Shown here in pieces: positions 10,271-19,815 of a stretch of DNA of 64,000 nt (its first letter is position 1; each line of letters begins with the position of its first letter). Both the position numbers and the translations under genes were made by a program. The notes under the pieces were generated by a model, which was not told the DNA's origin, did no database searches, and worked only from the letters and a program-made list of their open reading frames with translations. The DNA comes from an uncultured Methylocystaceae bacterium (lineage in GTDB: Bacteria > Pseudomonadota > Alphaproteobacteria > Rhizobiales > Beijerinckiaceae), in NCBI GenBank assembly GCA_903870245.1, contig CAIQCB010000035.1, forward strand, positions 1 to 64,000, given 5' to 3'.

Positions 10271-11788
10271 TTGTCGCAGTTTTCCGATCTTTTGTACGAA
10301 ACGCGGGTCGCGGCTGAGAGCCTCGCAGATTTCGTTTCCGGCAGTCGTTTACGTCTGGGCGTTACGGGGCTCTCGCGCGCCGGCAAGACGGTGTTCATCA
10401 CCGCCTTCGTGCATAATCTGACGCGCGCCCTCGCCGCCGGCAAAAAAACTCAGTTGCCGGTGTTCCGGCCGCTCGCCGAGGGCCGCATTCTCGCCGCCCA
10501 TCTCGATCCGCAGCCGGATTACAGCGTCCCGCGCTTTGCCTATGAGGAACATCTCGCCTCTCTTACCGGCGTCGACCGCCGCTGGCCGCAGTCCACGCGC
10601 CGGATCTCGGAACTGCGCGTCTCCATCGATTACGAATCGCAGGCGTTCTCGCTGCGGCATGTGGGTCAGGGCAAGGGCAAGGCGCGCCGGAAAGGCGCGC
10701 ATGAGGCGCATCTGGATATCGATATTGTCGATTACCCGGGCGAATGGCTGCTCGACCTGCCGCTGCTCGCCAAATCTTTCTCCGAGTGGTCGCAGGAAAC
10801 GCTGGCCTCGGCCGGGGCCGACGCCCGCGCCGCGATCGCCGCCGACTGGCTTCGCGAAACCGCCGCCGCCGATCCCGCCGCGCGCTACGACGAGACGACA
10901 GCGCAAAAACTCCACAATCTGTTCAAGGAATATCTGCGGCAGGCGAAAACCGAACGCTTTGCGCTCTCGACCCTGCCGCCCGGTCGTTTTCTGATGCCGG
11001 GCGATCTTGAAGGCTCGCCAGCGCTGACCTTCGCGCCGCTGCCGGTCTCGCCCGACGCCGACCTGCCCTACCGCAGCCTGGGGCGTGAGATGGAGCGTCG
11101 ATACGAGGCCTACAAGGCGCAGGTGGTGAAGCCGTTTTTCCGGGATCATTTTTCGAGGCTCGATCGACAGATCGTGCTCGTCGACGCACTGGCGGCGTTG
11201 AACTCCGGCCCGGCCGCCGTGCGCGATCTCGAAACCGCCCTGGCCGAGGTGCTGACCGCCTTCCGCACCGGCCGCTCCAACCTGTTGTCGCAAATTTTCC
11301 GGCCGAAGATCGACAAAATCCTGTTCGTGGCCACAAAGGCCGATCATTTGCACCACACCTGCCACGACCGGCTGGAGAGCATCCTGCGCATGGTCACCGC
11401 CCGCGCCATCAACCGTGCGGAAGATGTCGGCGCCCAGATCGACGTCATCGCCATGGCCGCCGTGCGCGCCACCCGCGAGGCGATGGTCAGGCACGAGGGC
11501 GATCAACTCATGGCAATCGTTGGCGTTCCGGTCGCCGGAGAGCGCATCGGTGGCGAACTGTTCGACGGAAAGGCCGAGGGCGCGATTTTCCCGGGGGAAC
11601 TCCCGGCGGACCCTCGCGAGGCCTTCGCTGGCGACGCGCTGGCGCTCGACGACGAGGACGCCGACTTCCGATTTCTGAAATTCCGTCCCCCCGTAGCCAA
11701 ACTGGGCAAGGACGCCCTCGCCCTGCCCCTGCCCCACATCCGCCTGGACCGGGCGATGGAGTTCCTGCTGGGCGACAGGCTGGCGTGA
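10271..11788 (+). CDS. YcjX/DUF463-family P-loop GTPase-like protein
   Basis: A 505-residue protein with a Walker A motif in GLSRAGKT at about residues 34-41, followed by long alpha/beta regions and the segment FVATKADHLHH, which resembles a nucleotide-specificity motif. The family (DUF463, YcjX) is induced with the phage-shock response in Escherichia coli, where it neighbours ycjF. No YcjF homologue is seen next to it here, so partners are not visible in the window. The start is TTG 10271, with GGAG about 8 nt upstream. Function is known only in outline as a dynamin-superfamily-like stress protein. Confidence 0.8.
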   Translation: MSQFSDLLYETRVAAESLADFVSGSRLRLGVTGLSRAGKTVFITAFVHNLTRALAAGKKTQLPVFRPLAEGRILAAHLDPQPDYSVPRFAYEEHLASLTGVDRRWPQSTRRISELRVSIDYESQAFSLRHVGQGKGKARRKGAHEAHLDIDIVDYPGEWLLDLPLLAKSFSEWSQETLASAGADARAAIAADWLRETAAADPAARYDETTAQKLHNLFKEYLRQAKTERFALSTLPPGRFLMPGDLEGSPALTFAPLPVSPDADLPYRSLGREMERRYEAYKAQVVKPFFRDHFSRLDRQIVLVDALAALNSGPAAVRDLETALAEVLTAFRTGRSNLLSQIFRPKIDKILFVATKADHLHHTCHDRLESILRMVTARAINRAEDVGAQIDVIAMAAVRATREAMVRHEGDQLMAIVGVPVAGERIGGELFDGKAEGAIFPGELPADPREAFAGDALALDDEDADFRFLKFRPPVAKLGKDALALPLPHIRLDRAMEFLLGDRLA

Positions 11789-11907
11789 GCGTTGCAGCTC
11801 GACAAAGCCCGCGGGCTCCTGTATAGCGGCCGCGTCCAACTAAAACAGCGTCCCGAAACGCTCGTCGGCCGAAAGGCTCAAGACGAAACGGTAAAGGTTT
11901 TACCCTC

Positions 11908-12285
11908 ATGAACATCATTCAGCAGCTTGAGGCCGAACAGGCCGCCAAACTCATCGACGGCAAAAAAATCCCGGAATTCCGGCCCGGCGACACGGTTATC
12001 GTTAACGTCAAGGTCAAGGAAGGCGACCGTTCGCGCGTTCAGGCCTATGAGGGCGTCGTGATCGCCCGTAACGGCGGCGGGCTCAACGAGAGCTTCACCG
12101 TTCGTAAGATCTCCTATGGCGAAGGCGTCGAGCGCGTCTTCCCGCTCCACGGCCCGCTGATCGACTCGATCAAGCTGGTGCGTCGCGGCAAGGTCCGCCG
12201 CGCCAAGCTCTATTACCTGCGCGACCGTCGCGGCAAATCCGCCCGTATCGCCGAGCGCGTCGACAACAAGCCGAAGGCCGTGTAA
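11908..12285 (+). CDS. rplS: 50S ribosomal protein L19
   Basis: A 125-residue basic protein with the full L19 signature: an [16 protein letters not shown] strand region, [14 protein letters not shown], and [15 protein letters not shown], with a short lysine-rich tail. L19 sits at the 30S/50S interface. In Hyphomicrobiales it often stands near leuC, as here, with the two minus-strand genes between them. A terminator follows directly after the gene. Confidence 0.97.
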   Translation: MNIIQQLEAEQAAKLIDGKKIPEFRPGDTVIVNVKVKEGDRSRVQAYEGVVIARNGGGLNESFTVRKISYGEGVERVFPLHGPLIDSIKLVRRGKVRRAKLYYLRDRRGKSARIAERVDNKPKAV

Positions 12286-12318
12286 AAAATTCGACCAACA
12301 AGGCACTGAAAATATTCA

Positions 12319-12354
12319 AAAAACCGCCCGCGCCACTCCGGTTCGGGCGGTTTT
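12319..12354 (+). terminator. Terminator between rplS and the converging VOC gene
   Basis: AAACCGCCCG, a loop, then CGGGCGGTTTT. The A-run on the left and T-run on the right let it act on both strands, which suits its place between two converging genes. Confidence 0.85.
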
Positions 12355-12361
12355 GCGTTTC

Positions 12362-12769
12362 TTAGCCCAGCGGCGCGTTCAAAATCCATCGATGGCCGAA
12401 GGGATCGCGCAACGAGGCGTAGCGCGTGCCCCAGAAGGAGTTCGTCGGCTGAGTCTCGATCTTCGCGCCGAATTGACTGGCGCGGGCGCAGGTCTCGTCG
12501 ACCTGCTTCGCCGAATCGAACTCCAGACTGACCGAGACAGTCGGATTATCCGCCGGGATCGGGATGCGGGTCTGCCCGAATTCGGGAAAGAAATCCGACA
12601 GCATCACGGCGCCGCCATTGATCGACAACTCGCAATGGGCGATCCGCAGACCATCGAGCGACGGCATCAGCGCGCGCTGCTGTGCGCCGAAAACGCCCAT
12701 GTAAAAGGCAATGGCGGACGCCGCCGGGCTTACGGTGAGGTAGGGCGCGACCCTCGGGCGGCTGCTCAT
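12362..12769 (-). CDS. VOC-superfamily (glyoxalase/PhnB-like) protein
   Basis: A 135-residue protein of the vicinal oxygen chelate fold. It has the N-terminal 'VAPYLTVSPAASAIAFY' strand-helix start, ASQFGAKIETQP in the middle and the typical end YASLRDPFGHRWIL. PhnB-like members of this group often lack a known substrate; the conserved metal ligands cannot be assigned with certainty here. The start ATG at 12769 overlaps the stop of the upstream Rsm22-like gene by 4 bp (ATGA), so the two are probably translated together. Confidence 0.78.
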   Translation of the reverse strand: MSSRPRVAPYLTVSPAASAIAFYMGVFGAQQRALMPSLDGLRIAHCELSINGGAVMLSDFFPEFGQTRIPIPADNPTVSVSLEFDSAKQVDETCARASQFGAKIETQPTNSFWGTRYASLRDPFGHRWILNAPLG

Positions 12770-13809
12770 GCGATCTCCTCGGGCGTTGCGCGCGGGAGGG
12801 CGACGGCGTCGCCCCAATCCTTTCTGCGCAAGGTGTCAAAAGCTGGCTTATCGCGGCGCAGCGTGATTGTCTCGTTTATTCCTGCCGGGCCGCAAATGCG
12901 CGCCATTGCCCCGGGTTTGGCGACCCGAACCGGCGAGATAATCCGGTTCCCCGCCGGATCGCCGACCCTTCTGGCCACCAGATAGGCGTATTTCTCATCC
13001 TCAAATGGGACCACGCCATCCTTGAGAAACATATGATCGCGGGAGCGCGGCAGGCGCGCTGAAAAATGGCACCAGTCGTCTCCCGTAATTGGACAGTCGG
13101 CCTGATGTGGACAGGGCGCGACGATCCTTGCGCCCAGCGCGATCAGCCGATCACGAACACGCATCAGCCGAATATGATCGCGCGGCGCGCCCGGCTCAAC
13201 CAGCGCCAGCGCCCCGGTTGGCGTCACGCGGCTCCACAGCGACTCCGCAACGACCGGCAATGCGGTATCGGCCAATTCGGTGAGAGCGTAGGCGACAACG
13301 ACCAGATCAGCGCCCGGCAGCGGTTCAGGCAGGCGGGTCAGATCAGCCTCGATGTGATCGGCGCCGGTCAATGCGGCCCGACCGCTGCTTGCGGCGAGAG
13401 CGGCGGCAAGGTCCAGAAAGACCCGACTGCGATCAAGCATCGTTATCTGCGCGATCTCAGGCCAAACGGCGCTGGCGGCCCAGGAAGCCGCGCCGGTCCC
13501 GCTGCCGGCGTCCAGAAGACGCAATGGGGCCATATCGGTTTGTTCGTCGCGTAAACGACCCAGAACGGCGGCAATCGCCGCATAGGTCGCCGGCAGACGG
13601 CTCAGGGCGTAGGCGAGGGCGTCGGTCTCGTCGCGAATGGTCCCGGCGCTGGGCTGACGGGCGCGATAGGCCTCCGAGAGGCGCATGGCTCGGGTCCTCA
13701 GCTCCTTGCGGGCGAGACCGTCGAGGCGCTCCGCCAAAGCCGCCCTCAGCGCCGCCGGCAGGGCGTTCGACGGCGATCCCGCAAAACCGGGTCGCAAACT
13801 CTCTTCCAT
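12766..13809 (-). CDS. Rsm22-family small-ribosomal-subunit methyltransferase-like protein
   Basis: A 347-residue protein related to mitochondrial Rsm22/METTL17. It has a SAM-binding Rossmann motif LLDAGSGTGAASW at about residues 98-110 and a downstream cysteine cluster CPHQADC...C (CPITGDDWCHF) that in the family binds an Fe-S cluster. These proteins act in small-subunit assembly of alphaproteobacterial-type ribosomes; catalytic activity is unproven for several members. The start is ATG 13809. It overlaps the VOC gene by ATGA. The family assignment rests on the combined methyltransferase fold and the Cys pattern. Confidence 0.75.
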   Translation of the reverse strand: MEESLRPGFAGSPSNALPAALRAALAERLDGLARKELRTRAMRLSEAYRARQPSAGTIRDETDALAYALSRLPATYAAIAAVLGRLRDEQTDMAPLRLLDAGSGTGAASWAASAVWPEIAQITMLDRSRVFLDLAAALAASSGRAALTGADHIEADLTRLPEPLPGADLVVVAYALTELADTALPVVAESLWSRVTPTGALALVEPGAPRDHIRLMRVRDRLIALGARIVAPCPHQADCPITGDDWCHFSARLPRSRDHMFLKDGVVPFEDEKYAYLVARRVGDPAGNRIISPVRVAKPGAMARICGPAGINETITLRRDKPAFDTLRRKDWGDAVALPRATPEEIA

Positions 13810-13931
13810 GAAGCTTGCGATACGGTTAGAACACCCTCAATTCAAGACATATTGCACATGCCGGCGAGCCGGGCGCCGGACACCCGGACGCCGGCAAGCG
13901 CAAGGCGACACAAGCGCAAGGAAAAAGTGTG

Positions 13932-15350
13932 ATGTCAGAACAAAAGTCCGCGCCGCGCACGCTCTACGACAAAATCTTCGACGATCATGTCGTCGACCGT
14001 CAGGACGACGGCGCCTGCCTTCTCTATATCGACCGCCACCTTGTGCATGAAGTCACCAGTCCGCAGGCCTTCGAGGGACTGCGCATGGCGGGCCGCAAGG
14101 TGCGCGCGCCACAACGAACGCTCGCAGTTGTCGACCATAACGTGCCGACGACCGACCGCTCGGCGCCCATCGAAGATCCGGAGAGCAAGGCGCAGGTCGA
14201 GCAGCTCGCGATCAACGCGCGCGATTTCGGCGTCGAATATTACGACGAGCACGATAAGCGACAGGGCGTCGTGCATATCGTCGGCCCCGAGCAGGGCTTC
14301 ACCCTTCCGGGCATGACCATCGTTTGCGGCGATAGCCACACATCGACTCATGGCGCCTTCGGCGCGCTCGCGCATGGCATCGGCACGTCGGAGGTCGAGC
14401 ATGTGCTCGCCACCCAGACGCTGATCCAGAAGAAAGCCAAAAACATGCTGGTGCAGGTCGACGGCAAGCTCGCCGACGGCGCCACCGCGAAGGACATCAT
14501 CCTCGCCATCATTGGAGAGATCGGCACCGCTGGCGGCACCGGTTATGTGATCGAATACGCCGGCGAAGCGATCCGCGATCTCTCGATGGAAGGCCGCATG
14601 ACGGTCTGCAACATGTCGATCGAGGGCGGCGCCCGCGCCGGCCTGATTGCTCCTGACGAAAAGACTTTCGCCTATCTCAAGGATCGTCCCAAGGGTCCGA
14701 AGGGGGCCGCTTTCGACGCCGCGCGTCAATATTGGGAGACGCTTTACTCCGATGAAGGCGCGCATTTCGACAAAGTGATCAAACTCGACGCCGCAAGCCT
14801 GCCGCCCATCGTCACCTGGGGCACCTCGCCCGAGGACGTGGCGCGCATCGACGCAGCCGTGCCGACGCCAGACTCCGCGAAGACGCCGCAAAAGCGCGCC
14901 GCCATTGAACGCGCGCTCGATTACATGGGCTTGAAGGGCGGCGAGCGGATGACAGACATCGAGATCGACCGCGTCTTCATCGGCTCCTGCACCAATGGCC
15001 GCATCGAGGATTTGCGCGCGGCGGCGAAAATGATCGACGGCAAGAAGGTGCATCCGCGCGTCAACGCCATGGTCGTGCCGGGCTCGGGCCTCGTAAAGGA
15101 ACAGGCGGAAGCGGAAGGGCTGGACAAGATCTTCCTCGCCGCCGGTTTCGAATGGCGCGAGCCGGGCTGCTCGATGTGCCTGGCGATGAACCCGGATCGT
15201 CTGGCGCCAGGCGAGCGCTGCGCCTCGACATCGAACCGTAACTTCGAGGGCCGTCAGGGCTTCAAGGGCCGCACGCATCTGGTGTCGCCGGCGATGGCGG
15301 CGGCGGCGGCGGTCGCCGGTCATTTTGTCGATGTGCGGGAGTGGAGTTGA
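13932..15350 (+). CDS. leuC: 3-isopropylmalate dehydratase large subunit
   Basis: A 472-residue aconitase-family subunit that, with LeuD, isomerises 2- to 3-isopropylmalate in leucine synthesis. It has the HxxTSxQAFEGLR N-terminal region, [19 protein letters not shown], and the [4Fe-4S] cysteines in [13 protein letters not shown] (about residue 353) and CSMCLAMN (about residues 412-415). The ATG 13932 is preceded by a weak Shine-Dalgarno and directly follows a GTG in the same frame. leuD is not next to it; the downstream gene is on the other strand in an AT-rich patch. Confidence 0.95.
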   Translation: MSEQKSAPRTLYDKIFDDHVVDRQDDGACLLYIDRHLVHEVTSPQAFEGLRMAGRKVRAPQRTLAVVDHNVPTTDRSAPIEDPESKAQVEQLAINARDFGVEYYDEHDKRQGVVHIVGPEQGFTLPGMTIVCGDSHTSTHGAFGALAHGIGTSEVEHVLATQTLIQKKAKNMLVQVDGKLADGATAKDIILAIIGEIGTAGGTGYVIEYAGEAIRDLSMEGRMTVCNMSIEGGARAGLIAPDEKTFAYLKDRPKGPKGAAFDAARQYWETLYSDEGAHFDKVIKLDAASLPPIVTWGTSPEDVARIDAAVPTPDSAKTPQKRAAIERALDYMGLKGGERMTDIEIDRVFIGSCTNGRIEDLRAAAKMIDGKKVHPRVNAMVVPGSGLVKEQAEAEGLDKIFLAAGFEWREPGCSMCLAMNPDRLAPGERCASTSNRNFEGRQGFKGRTHLVSPAMAAAAAVAGHFVDVREWS

Positions 15351-15495
15351 CGCCGGCCAAAAAACCGACGCCAACTGTTTACCTCAACGAAGGCGCAGAA
15401 AGCTTGAAAGTCACGGCAAAAAACTGCTGGATTTTACTTTGTCGTCAGGAAAAACCGATAAAATTCCAAGCTTCATAGCAATCTGCGCCCTCGAA

Positions 15496-16518
15496 TTATT
15501 TGTCTGGAGAATGCGGCAACTTATACAACCACTCAAAAATATAACGGACGAATTCAGAGTTATTAAAATAACTTACATGATCATCACTATCGCCGATCCA
15601 AAAGGTCGCGCGTGTCGGATTGGCGGCCGCCAAACCCTCTGCATCTGAGAAGGGCACGACCCGATCTTGTCGCCCGTGCGCGACCAAAAACGGAATTTTC
15701 AATTTTTTTGCAGCTACGACGCCGTCGGCCAAATTAGGATTTACGCTATTTCTGCTGGAGGCCTCCAAGATGGCTTCTTTCACAACATCGTCGCTTAATT
15801 CATTGCCCATAACAGCGTTGAGAATCGGATTCTCAAGACCTGCCGTCGCACGCACGGCAGGAGCTATCGATTGAAAATCTTTCGGACCCGAAAATGCCAG
15901 CAGCGCTGAAATACGGCTATCCTTGGCTGCAAATTGAAAAGCGACGAGAGCGCCATAGGAATGACCGATGACGATCACCGGGCCGTTCGCAAGGCCTTTT
16001 GCCCTAACGTCGTTCAATAGTTGTTTTAAGTCCTGACTATCATACACGCCATATGAGGCGACATCTCCGGTCGACTCGCCAAATCCTCGCAAGTCCGGCG
16101 CTATCATTCGCCAACCTTGACAAAGGAGCACTGTGAGAATGCGAGGCATAAATGTCCCCTCGCGATGCGACTGACGGGTCCAGCCGCTGAGCAAAATCGC
16201 CACGCCTCGTGGCGGATCTCCCGTGTGCACGCATCTGTTCCCAACCCATTCGGGTGGATTGAGCATCGCCAAACGTTCGGACGTCGGATTGGTGACCCAA
16301 TATGCAAGAGTCGCGTGCGGCGGCCCCACATCTACTGTGTAAGCAGCGTCATATTGTAAAGGATTGAAGTTTGAGATCGATGCGCTAATATTTTGGCGGC
16401 CGCCATTCGGCGGCGCCATGATTTCATCGGAGAGACGATTTTTTATAAAGTCTTGCGATGGTGAGCAGGAAGCCAGAAAAAAAAGCAAAAATCCGGCTCT
16501 TACAACTTTATGGATCAT
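15496..16518 (-). CDS. Putative lipoprotein alpha/beta hydrolase
   Basis: About 340 residues. An N-terminal signal segment ends in the lipobox LASC, so the protein is probably lipid-anchored at the cysteine and acts in the cell envelope. The body is an alpha/beta hydrolase: the oxyanion segment ILLSGWTRQSH, the nucleophile elbow GHSYGA, and a late Asp/His pair in AHGRQDRVVPF and GDSDDHVSY. Substrate unknown. The ATG 16518 (MIHK) is preferred over a GTG three codons upstream. The gene lies in a stretch of clearly lower G+C than its neighbours, directly downstream of a gp13-like gene on the same strand, and may have been acquired. Confidence 0.72.
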   Translation of the reverse strand: MIHKVVRAGFLLFFLASCSPSQDFIKNRLSDEIMAPPNGGRQNISASISNFNPLQYDAAYTVDVGPPHATLAYWVTNPTSERLAMLNPPEWVGNRCVHTGDPPRGVAILLSGWTRQSHREGTFMPRILTVLLCQGWRMIAPDLRGFGESTGDVASYGVYDSQDLKQLLNDVRAKGLANGPVIVIGHSYGALVAFQFAAKDSRISALLAFSGPKDFQSIAPAVRATAGLENPILNAVMGNELSDDVVKEAILEASSRNSVNPNLADGVVAAKKLKIPFLVAHGRQDRVVPFSDAEGLAAANPTRATFWIGDSDDHVSYFNNSEFVRYIFEWLYKLPHSPDK

Positions 16519-16527
16519 GCTGGACAC

Positions 16528-17070
16528 TTAAGAGTTTCTGGTTTGATGAAGGTTAAAGATTGAATCCCAATTTTTTCTAAGCTCCACTGTTCTGGCTTTT
16601 GCGAATAGCCAGAATGGTTTTTTCGCTATTCCGTAGTCAGGAATCCTGTGGATGAATTCAAATCCCGCCCAATCAAGCCATTTCATTGAAGCTGTATTTG
16701 CTTCGGACACAAAATTAAAAGCGATTTCAAAATTCTCCATTAGCAACGCAACCATGTATGGACTCTGTCTGATCAACTCTAAATCGATATTTTTCTCCAG
16801 TTGCTCCGAGCCTAGAAACCATATCTTTCCACCTCTGGGGTCTTTATTCGAACGACCTATACCCATAATTCCCATCACATCTCCCTGCAGGAGCAATGTG
16901 AAGACAATCTCGCTATTTTCAACTGAACAAGTTAAACCTCGCTCGGGCGGAAGACCGCTTTCATAGGCTAACTCCAACACATCGGCGCTCCTAAGGACTG
17001 GCCATAGTTGATCTGTATGAGCATGTTCATGCCCTACTAGGGAAAACTTCCGATGATGAAAGTTAGACAT
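16528..17070 (-). CDS. Phage gp13-like (DUF2833-type) acetyltransferase-fold protein
   Basis: About 180 residues. The middle and C-terminal parts follow the pattern of T7-like internal protein gp13 and its chromosomal relatives: 'LRSADVLEL' early, a strand pair around VMGIMGIG, GKIWFLGSEQLE, and an end with FNFVSEANTASMKWLDWAGFEF, like the GNAT-type end 'N..H.RFLK..GA.F' of gp13. The substrate is unknown. The ATG 17070 is preferred to a TTG seven codons upstream. AT-rich codon use unlike the neighbours and a phage-type family suggest a remnant of mobile DNA; no other phage gene is present. Assignment is by memory of the family pattern. Confidence 0.55.
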   Translation of the reverse strand: MSNFHHRKFSLVGHEHAHTDQLWPVLRSADVLELAYESGLPPERGLTCSVENSEIVFTLLLQGDVMGIMGIGRSNKDPRGGKIWFLGSEQLEKNIDLELIRQSPYMVALLMENFEIAFNFVSEANTASMKWLDWAGFEFIHRIPDYGIAKKPFWLFAKARTVELRKNWDSIFNLHQTRNS

Positions 17071-17545
17071 ATAAATTAGCTCTGAAAACAAAGGGGAGCA
17101 GTCCCCCCTTTGCGTGATGCTTTATTGATAGGACCATTCAAAAACGCCAATTGAAGAGATCGAACATCACGTTACCGCAACTGATTTCCTCATTGTATGG
17201 TTTGCGAGCAGTTTTCATTTCAATCCTCCGTATCCGGTTAGAATTTACCGAGCGCTCTCGGCACCGCCTGTCTACATTAGAAAATGTTTTTTTCAAACAC
17301 TGCATGAGCCGCCCAGCGATTTTTTTCGTCTCATCTAATGTTCTATTTTTACTACGTAAACTTTGATTATGTGACAGACTGGATCTTTGAACACCTATTA
17401 CTTTTGGGAGGTAATCGCGCGATCAGCGATAGACTTTTGTCTGGCTACAGTTTTTAACTTTTAATTCTCGGTTTTCTTGTTTTTCTTCATGTCTTCCTAA
17501 GTCTGTAATAAAATCGACTTGAGGTCTCAGCCGAAACCATGTTCC
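17071..17545. other. 475-bp AT-rich gap without a convincing gene
   Basis: The gap between the gp13-like gene and the metallopeptidase gene is AT-rich. A 71-codon open frame at 17151-17366 has no recognisable domain and no strong ribosome-binding site, and was not accepted. I see no tRNA, repeat or attachment site. It probably belongs to the same acquired patch as the two genes to its left. Confidence 0.5.
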
Positions 17546-17968
17546 ATGAGCTACGCAGTTGAAATGGACTTAGGCCAGCAAACAGCCCCTACGCTCGCCG
17601 ATATCGAGCGCCTCGCCGACGACGCCTATACGGCGCTTCCGAAACAGTTTCGTGGATTGTGCGAAGGCCTCGTGATCCTTGTCGAGGATTTTCCCGACGA
17701 AGAGACGCTCGAAGATATGAACTGCGAAACGGAATATGATCTGCTTGGCCTGTTTCGCGGTCGCGGGCTTGCGCAGGGCGAGCATCTGGCGCAAACGGGC
17801 GACGAGCCGAATATGGTCTGGCTCTATCGCCGCCCTATCCTCGATTTCTGGGCCGATGGCGAGGACACGTTGCGCGCGGTCGTGACTCATGTGCTGGTGC
17901 ATGAGATCGGCCATCACTTCGGCTTGTCAGACGATGACATGGAGGAAATTGAGCGGCGCGCGGTTTAA
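17546..17968 (+). CDS. Zincin-like metallopeptidase family protein
   Basis: A 140-residue small protein with the zinc-binding motif HEIGHHFG (HExxH) near residue 118. The shape is that of the short zincin-like metallopeptidase family (DUF1025-type), with EDFPDEETLEDM and an FRG-containing loop before the metal site. Substrate and location are unknown; there is no signal peptide. Start ATG 17546 is taken; an in-frame ATG at 17564 is possible. The 3' end converges with epmA, with which it overlaps by 4 bp (17965-17968). Confidence 0.75.
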   Translation: MSYAVEMDLGQQTAPTLADIERLADDAYTALPKQFRGLCEGLVILVEDFPDEETLEDMNCETEYDLLGLFRGRGLAQGEHLAQTGDEPNMVWLYRRPILDFWADGEDTLRAVVTHVLVHEIGHHFGLSDDDMEEIERRAV

Positions 17969-19008
17969 ATCGGCGTTCCCTGTTCCACGACCGGCGTCCA
18001 TAACACCTGTTCGATGCGTTCGGCGCCCACAGCGAGCATCACCAGACGATCGAAGCCGAGCGCGACGCCGCTTGCCTCGGGCATCACGGCCAGGGCTTCG
18101 AGAAAATCTTCGTCAATCGGATAACCCTCGTCGTAGATCCGCGCCTTCTCCGCCATCTGCGCCTCAAGACGACGACGCTGTTCGACCGGATCGGTGAGTT
18201 CGCCAAAACCATTGGCGAGTTCGACGCCACAGACATACAGCTCGAAACGATCGGCGAAGCGCGGATTGTCGGGAAGAACCCGCGCCAGAGCGGCTTCACT
18301 CGCCGGATAATCGCACAGCAGAGTCGGCCGGCCGCACCCAAGTTGGCCCTCGATCTTTTCGGACAAAATCTTACTGAATAGATCGGACCACGTGTCGTCC
18401 GCCGTCACGCGCAGGCCGAGTTGTTCGGCGACGTCCGCGAGGCCGTCGCGATCGTCAAGCAGCGGCTCGAGATCAACGCCGGCGTGGCGGGCGAAGGCGG
18501 CGCAGACGCTCAGCGGCTCCGGTTCTGCAAAGGGATCGCAGAGCCGACCACGCCAGGCGAAATCTCTGGCCTCCGCCGCGCGGGCGGCGGCGACCAGCAC
18601 GCCGGCGCAATCCTCCATCATCCGCAAGGTGGGGTCGCCGGCGCGATACCACTCCAGCATAGTGAATTCGGGGTGATGTAGAGCCGACCGCTCGCGATTT
18701 CGGAACGCGCGGGCCAGCGTGAAAATCTTCTCCTCGCCCGCCGCCAGCAGCTTCTTGCAGGCGAACTCCGGCGAGGTGTGAAGGTAGAGGCGGCTGGGCT
18801 CGCTATCCGCCCCGATCAGCTCCGTGGAAAAGGCGGAGAGGTGGATCTCATTGCCCCCGGAGACCTGAAGCGCCGCCGTTTCGACTTCCTCGAAGTCCTC
18901 GGACTCGAAAAAACGCCTGACAGCCGAGGTTATGCGACGTCGCGCCTTGAGAAAGGGCCGCCGGTCGGCGTAAACATCGGGCGCCCACCAGGGCGACGCG
19001 CGCGTCAT
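17965..19008 (-). CDS. epmA: Elongation factor P beta-lysine ligase EpmA (GenX/PoxA)
   Basis: A 347-residue truncated homologue of class II lysyl-tRNA synthetase. It has the class II motifs: [14 protein letters not shown] near the start, [16 protein letters not shown], the arginine-containing [21 protein letters not shown], and the C-terminal [19 protein letters not shown]. It lacks the anticodon-binding domain, the feature that separates EpmA from LysS. EpmA lysylates Lys34 of EF-P. The reading starts at one of two ATGs (19011 or 19008); AGGAGG lies 6 nt before the second. It is divergent from efp. Confidence 0.93.
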   Translation of the reverse strand: MTRASPWWAPDVYADRRPFLKARRRITSAVRRFFESEDFEEVETAALQVSGGNEIHLSAFSTELIGADSEPSRLYLHTSPEFACKKLLAAGEEKIFTLARAFRNRERSALHHPEFTMLEWYRAGDPTLRMMEDCAGVLVAAARAAEARDFAWRGRLCDPFAEPEPLSVCAAFARHAGVDLEPLLDDRDGLADVAEQLGLRVTADDTWSDLFSKILSEKIEGQLGCGRPTLLCDYPASEAALARVLPDNPRFADRFELYVCGVELANGFGELTDPVEQRRRLEAQMAEKARIYDEGYPIDEDFLEALAVMPEASGVALGFDRLVMLAVGAERIEQVLWTPVVEQGTPI

Positions 19009-19134
19009 CATGGCCCTCCTGCGGGCCGGATTTGCCGGCGCGCGCGAAATATGATCTTACCCCCGTTCATAAACATCCCGGCCCGCGCCGGCAATGAACG
19101 GTCGCCGGAACGCCGGCCAGAAGGAATATACCCA

Positions 19135-19704
19135 GTGAAAGTCATCGCCAGTTCGATCCGCAAGGGCAACATCATTGAGCGCGGGGACGGCCAGCTCTAC
19201 GTCGTGCTGACCGCCGAAAGCTTTTTCCCCGGAAAGGGCACCCCGACGACCCAGATCGACATGCGCCGCCTCTCCGACGGGGTGAAGGTCTCAGACCGTT
19301 ACAAAACCACCGAACAGGTCGAACGCGCCTTTGTCGAGGATATGGATTACACCTATCTCTACAGTGACGACGACGGCCATCATTTCATGAACCAGCAGAG
19401 CTTCGAGCAGGTCGCCGTGCCAGCCGACGTGATCAGCGACCAGGCGCAGTGGCTGCAGGAAAACATGGTCTGCATTCTTTCGATGTTTAACGGCGTCCCG
19501 GTCGCCATTCAGTTGCCGCCGCGCGTGACGCTGGAGATCGTCGAGACCGAGCCGGTGGTGAAGGGCCAGACCGCCTCCTCCTCCTACAAGCCGGCGAAAG
19601 TCTCCAACGGCGCGCGCGTCATGGTGCCGCCGCATATCCAGACCGGCACCCGCGTCGTCATCCAGACGGAAGACGGCGCCTATGTCGAGCGGGCCAAGGA
19701 CTGA
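19135..19704 (+). CDS. efp: Elongation factor P
   Basis: A 189-residue translation factor that helps ribosomes stalled at polyproline stretches. The modification site is in the loop [12 protein letters not shown], with the lysine at position 34, the residue beta-lysylated by EpmA/EpmB. The three beta-barrel domains are covered, with the C-terminus ending in the usual [15 protein letters not shown]. The start is GTG 19135 with a AGAAGGA ribosome-binding site about 8 nt upstream. It is divergent from epmA. Confidence 0.96.
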   Translation: MKVIASSIRKGNIIERGDGQLYVVLTAESFFPGKGTPTTQIDMRRLSDGVKVSDRYKTTEQVERAFVEDMDYTYLYSDDDGHHFMNQQSFEQVAVPADVISDQAQWLQENMVCILSMFNGVPVAIQLPPRVTLEIVETEPVVKGQTASSSYKPAKVSNGARVMVPPHIQTGTRVVIQTEDGAYVERAKD

Positions 19705-19800
19705 CCCCTCATCCGCTTCGCCTGCGGCGAAGCACCTTCTCCCGCAAGGGGAGAAGGAACGCCCCTCCCCTTGAGGGAGAGGGCAGCGCGAAGCGTTGCC
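19705..19800. repeat. Composite palindromic intergenic repeat
   Basis: Three hairpins in a row follow efp. GCTTCGCC/GGCGAAGC is at 19715-19733. CCTTCTCCC/GGGAGAAGG is at 19735-19757. An imperfect one, CCCTCCCC/GGGAGAGGG, follows up to about 19785. The wording 'CTTCTCCC...GGGGAGAAGG' is typical of dispersed palindromic repeats in Hyphomicrobiales genomes. It can also end the efp transcript. Confidence 0.7.
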
Positions 19801-19815
19801 AGGTTGGCCACAAAA

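Noticed and set aside
10349-11839. 496-codon antisense open frame
   Set aside because: Opposite the YcjX-family gene; low-complexity, Gly/Arg-rich translation without any recognisable motif.
13935-15374. 479-codon antisense open frame
   Set aside because: Opposite leuC, which has all aconitase-family motifs.
15351-15495. Terminator or small gene after leuC
   Set aside because: No convincing stem-loop with T-run and no open frame with a good start.
17151-17366. 71-codon open frame in the AT-rich patch
   Set aside because: No good ribosome-binding site, no domain, and AT-rich DNA gives few but random open frames.
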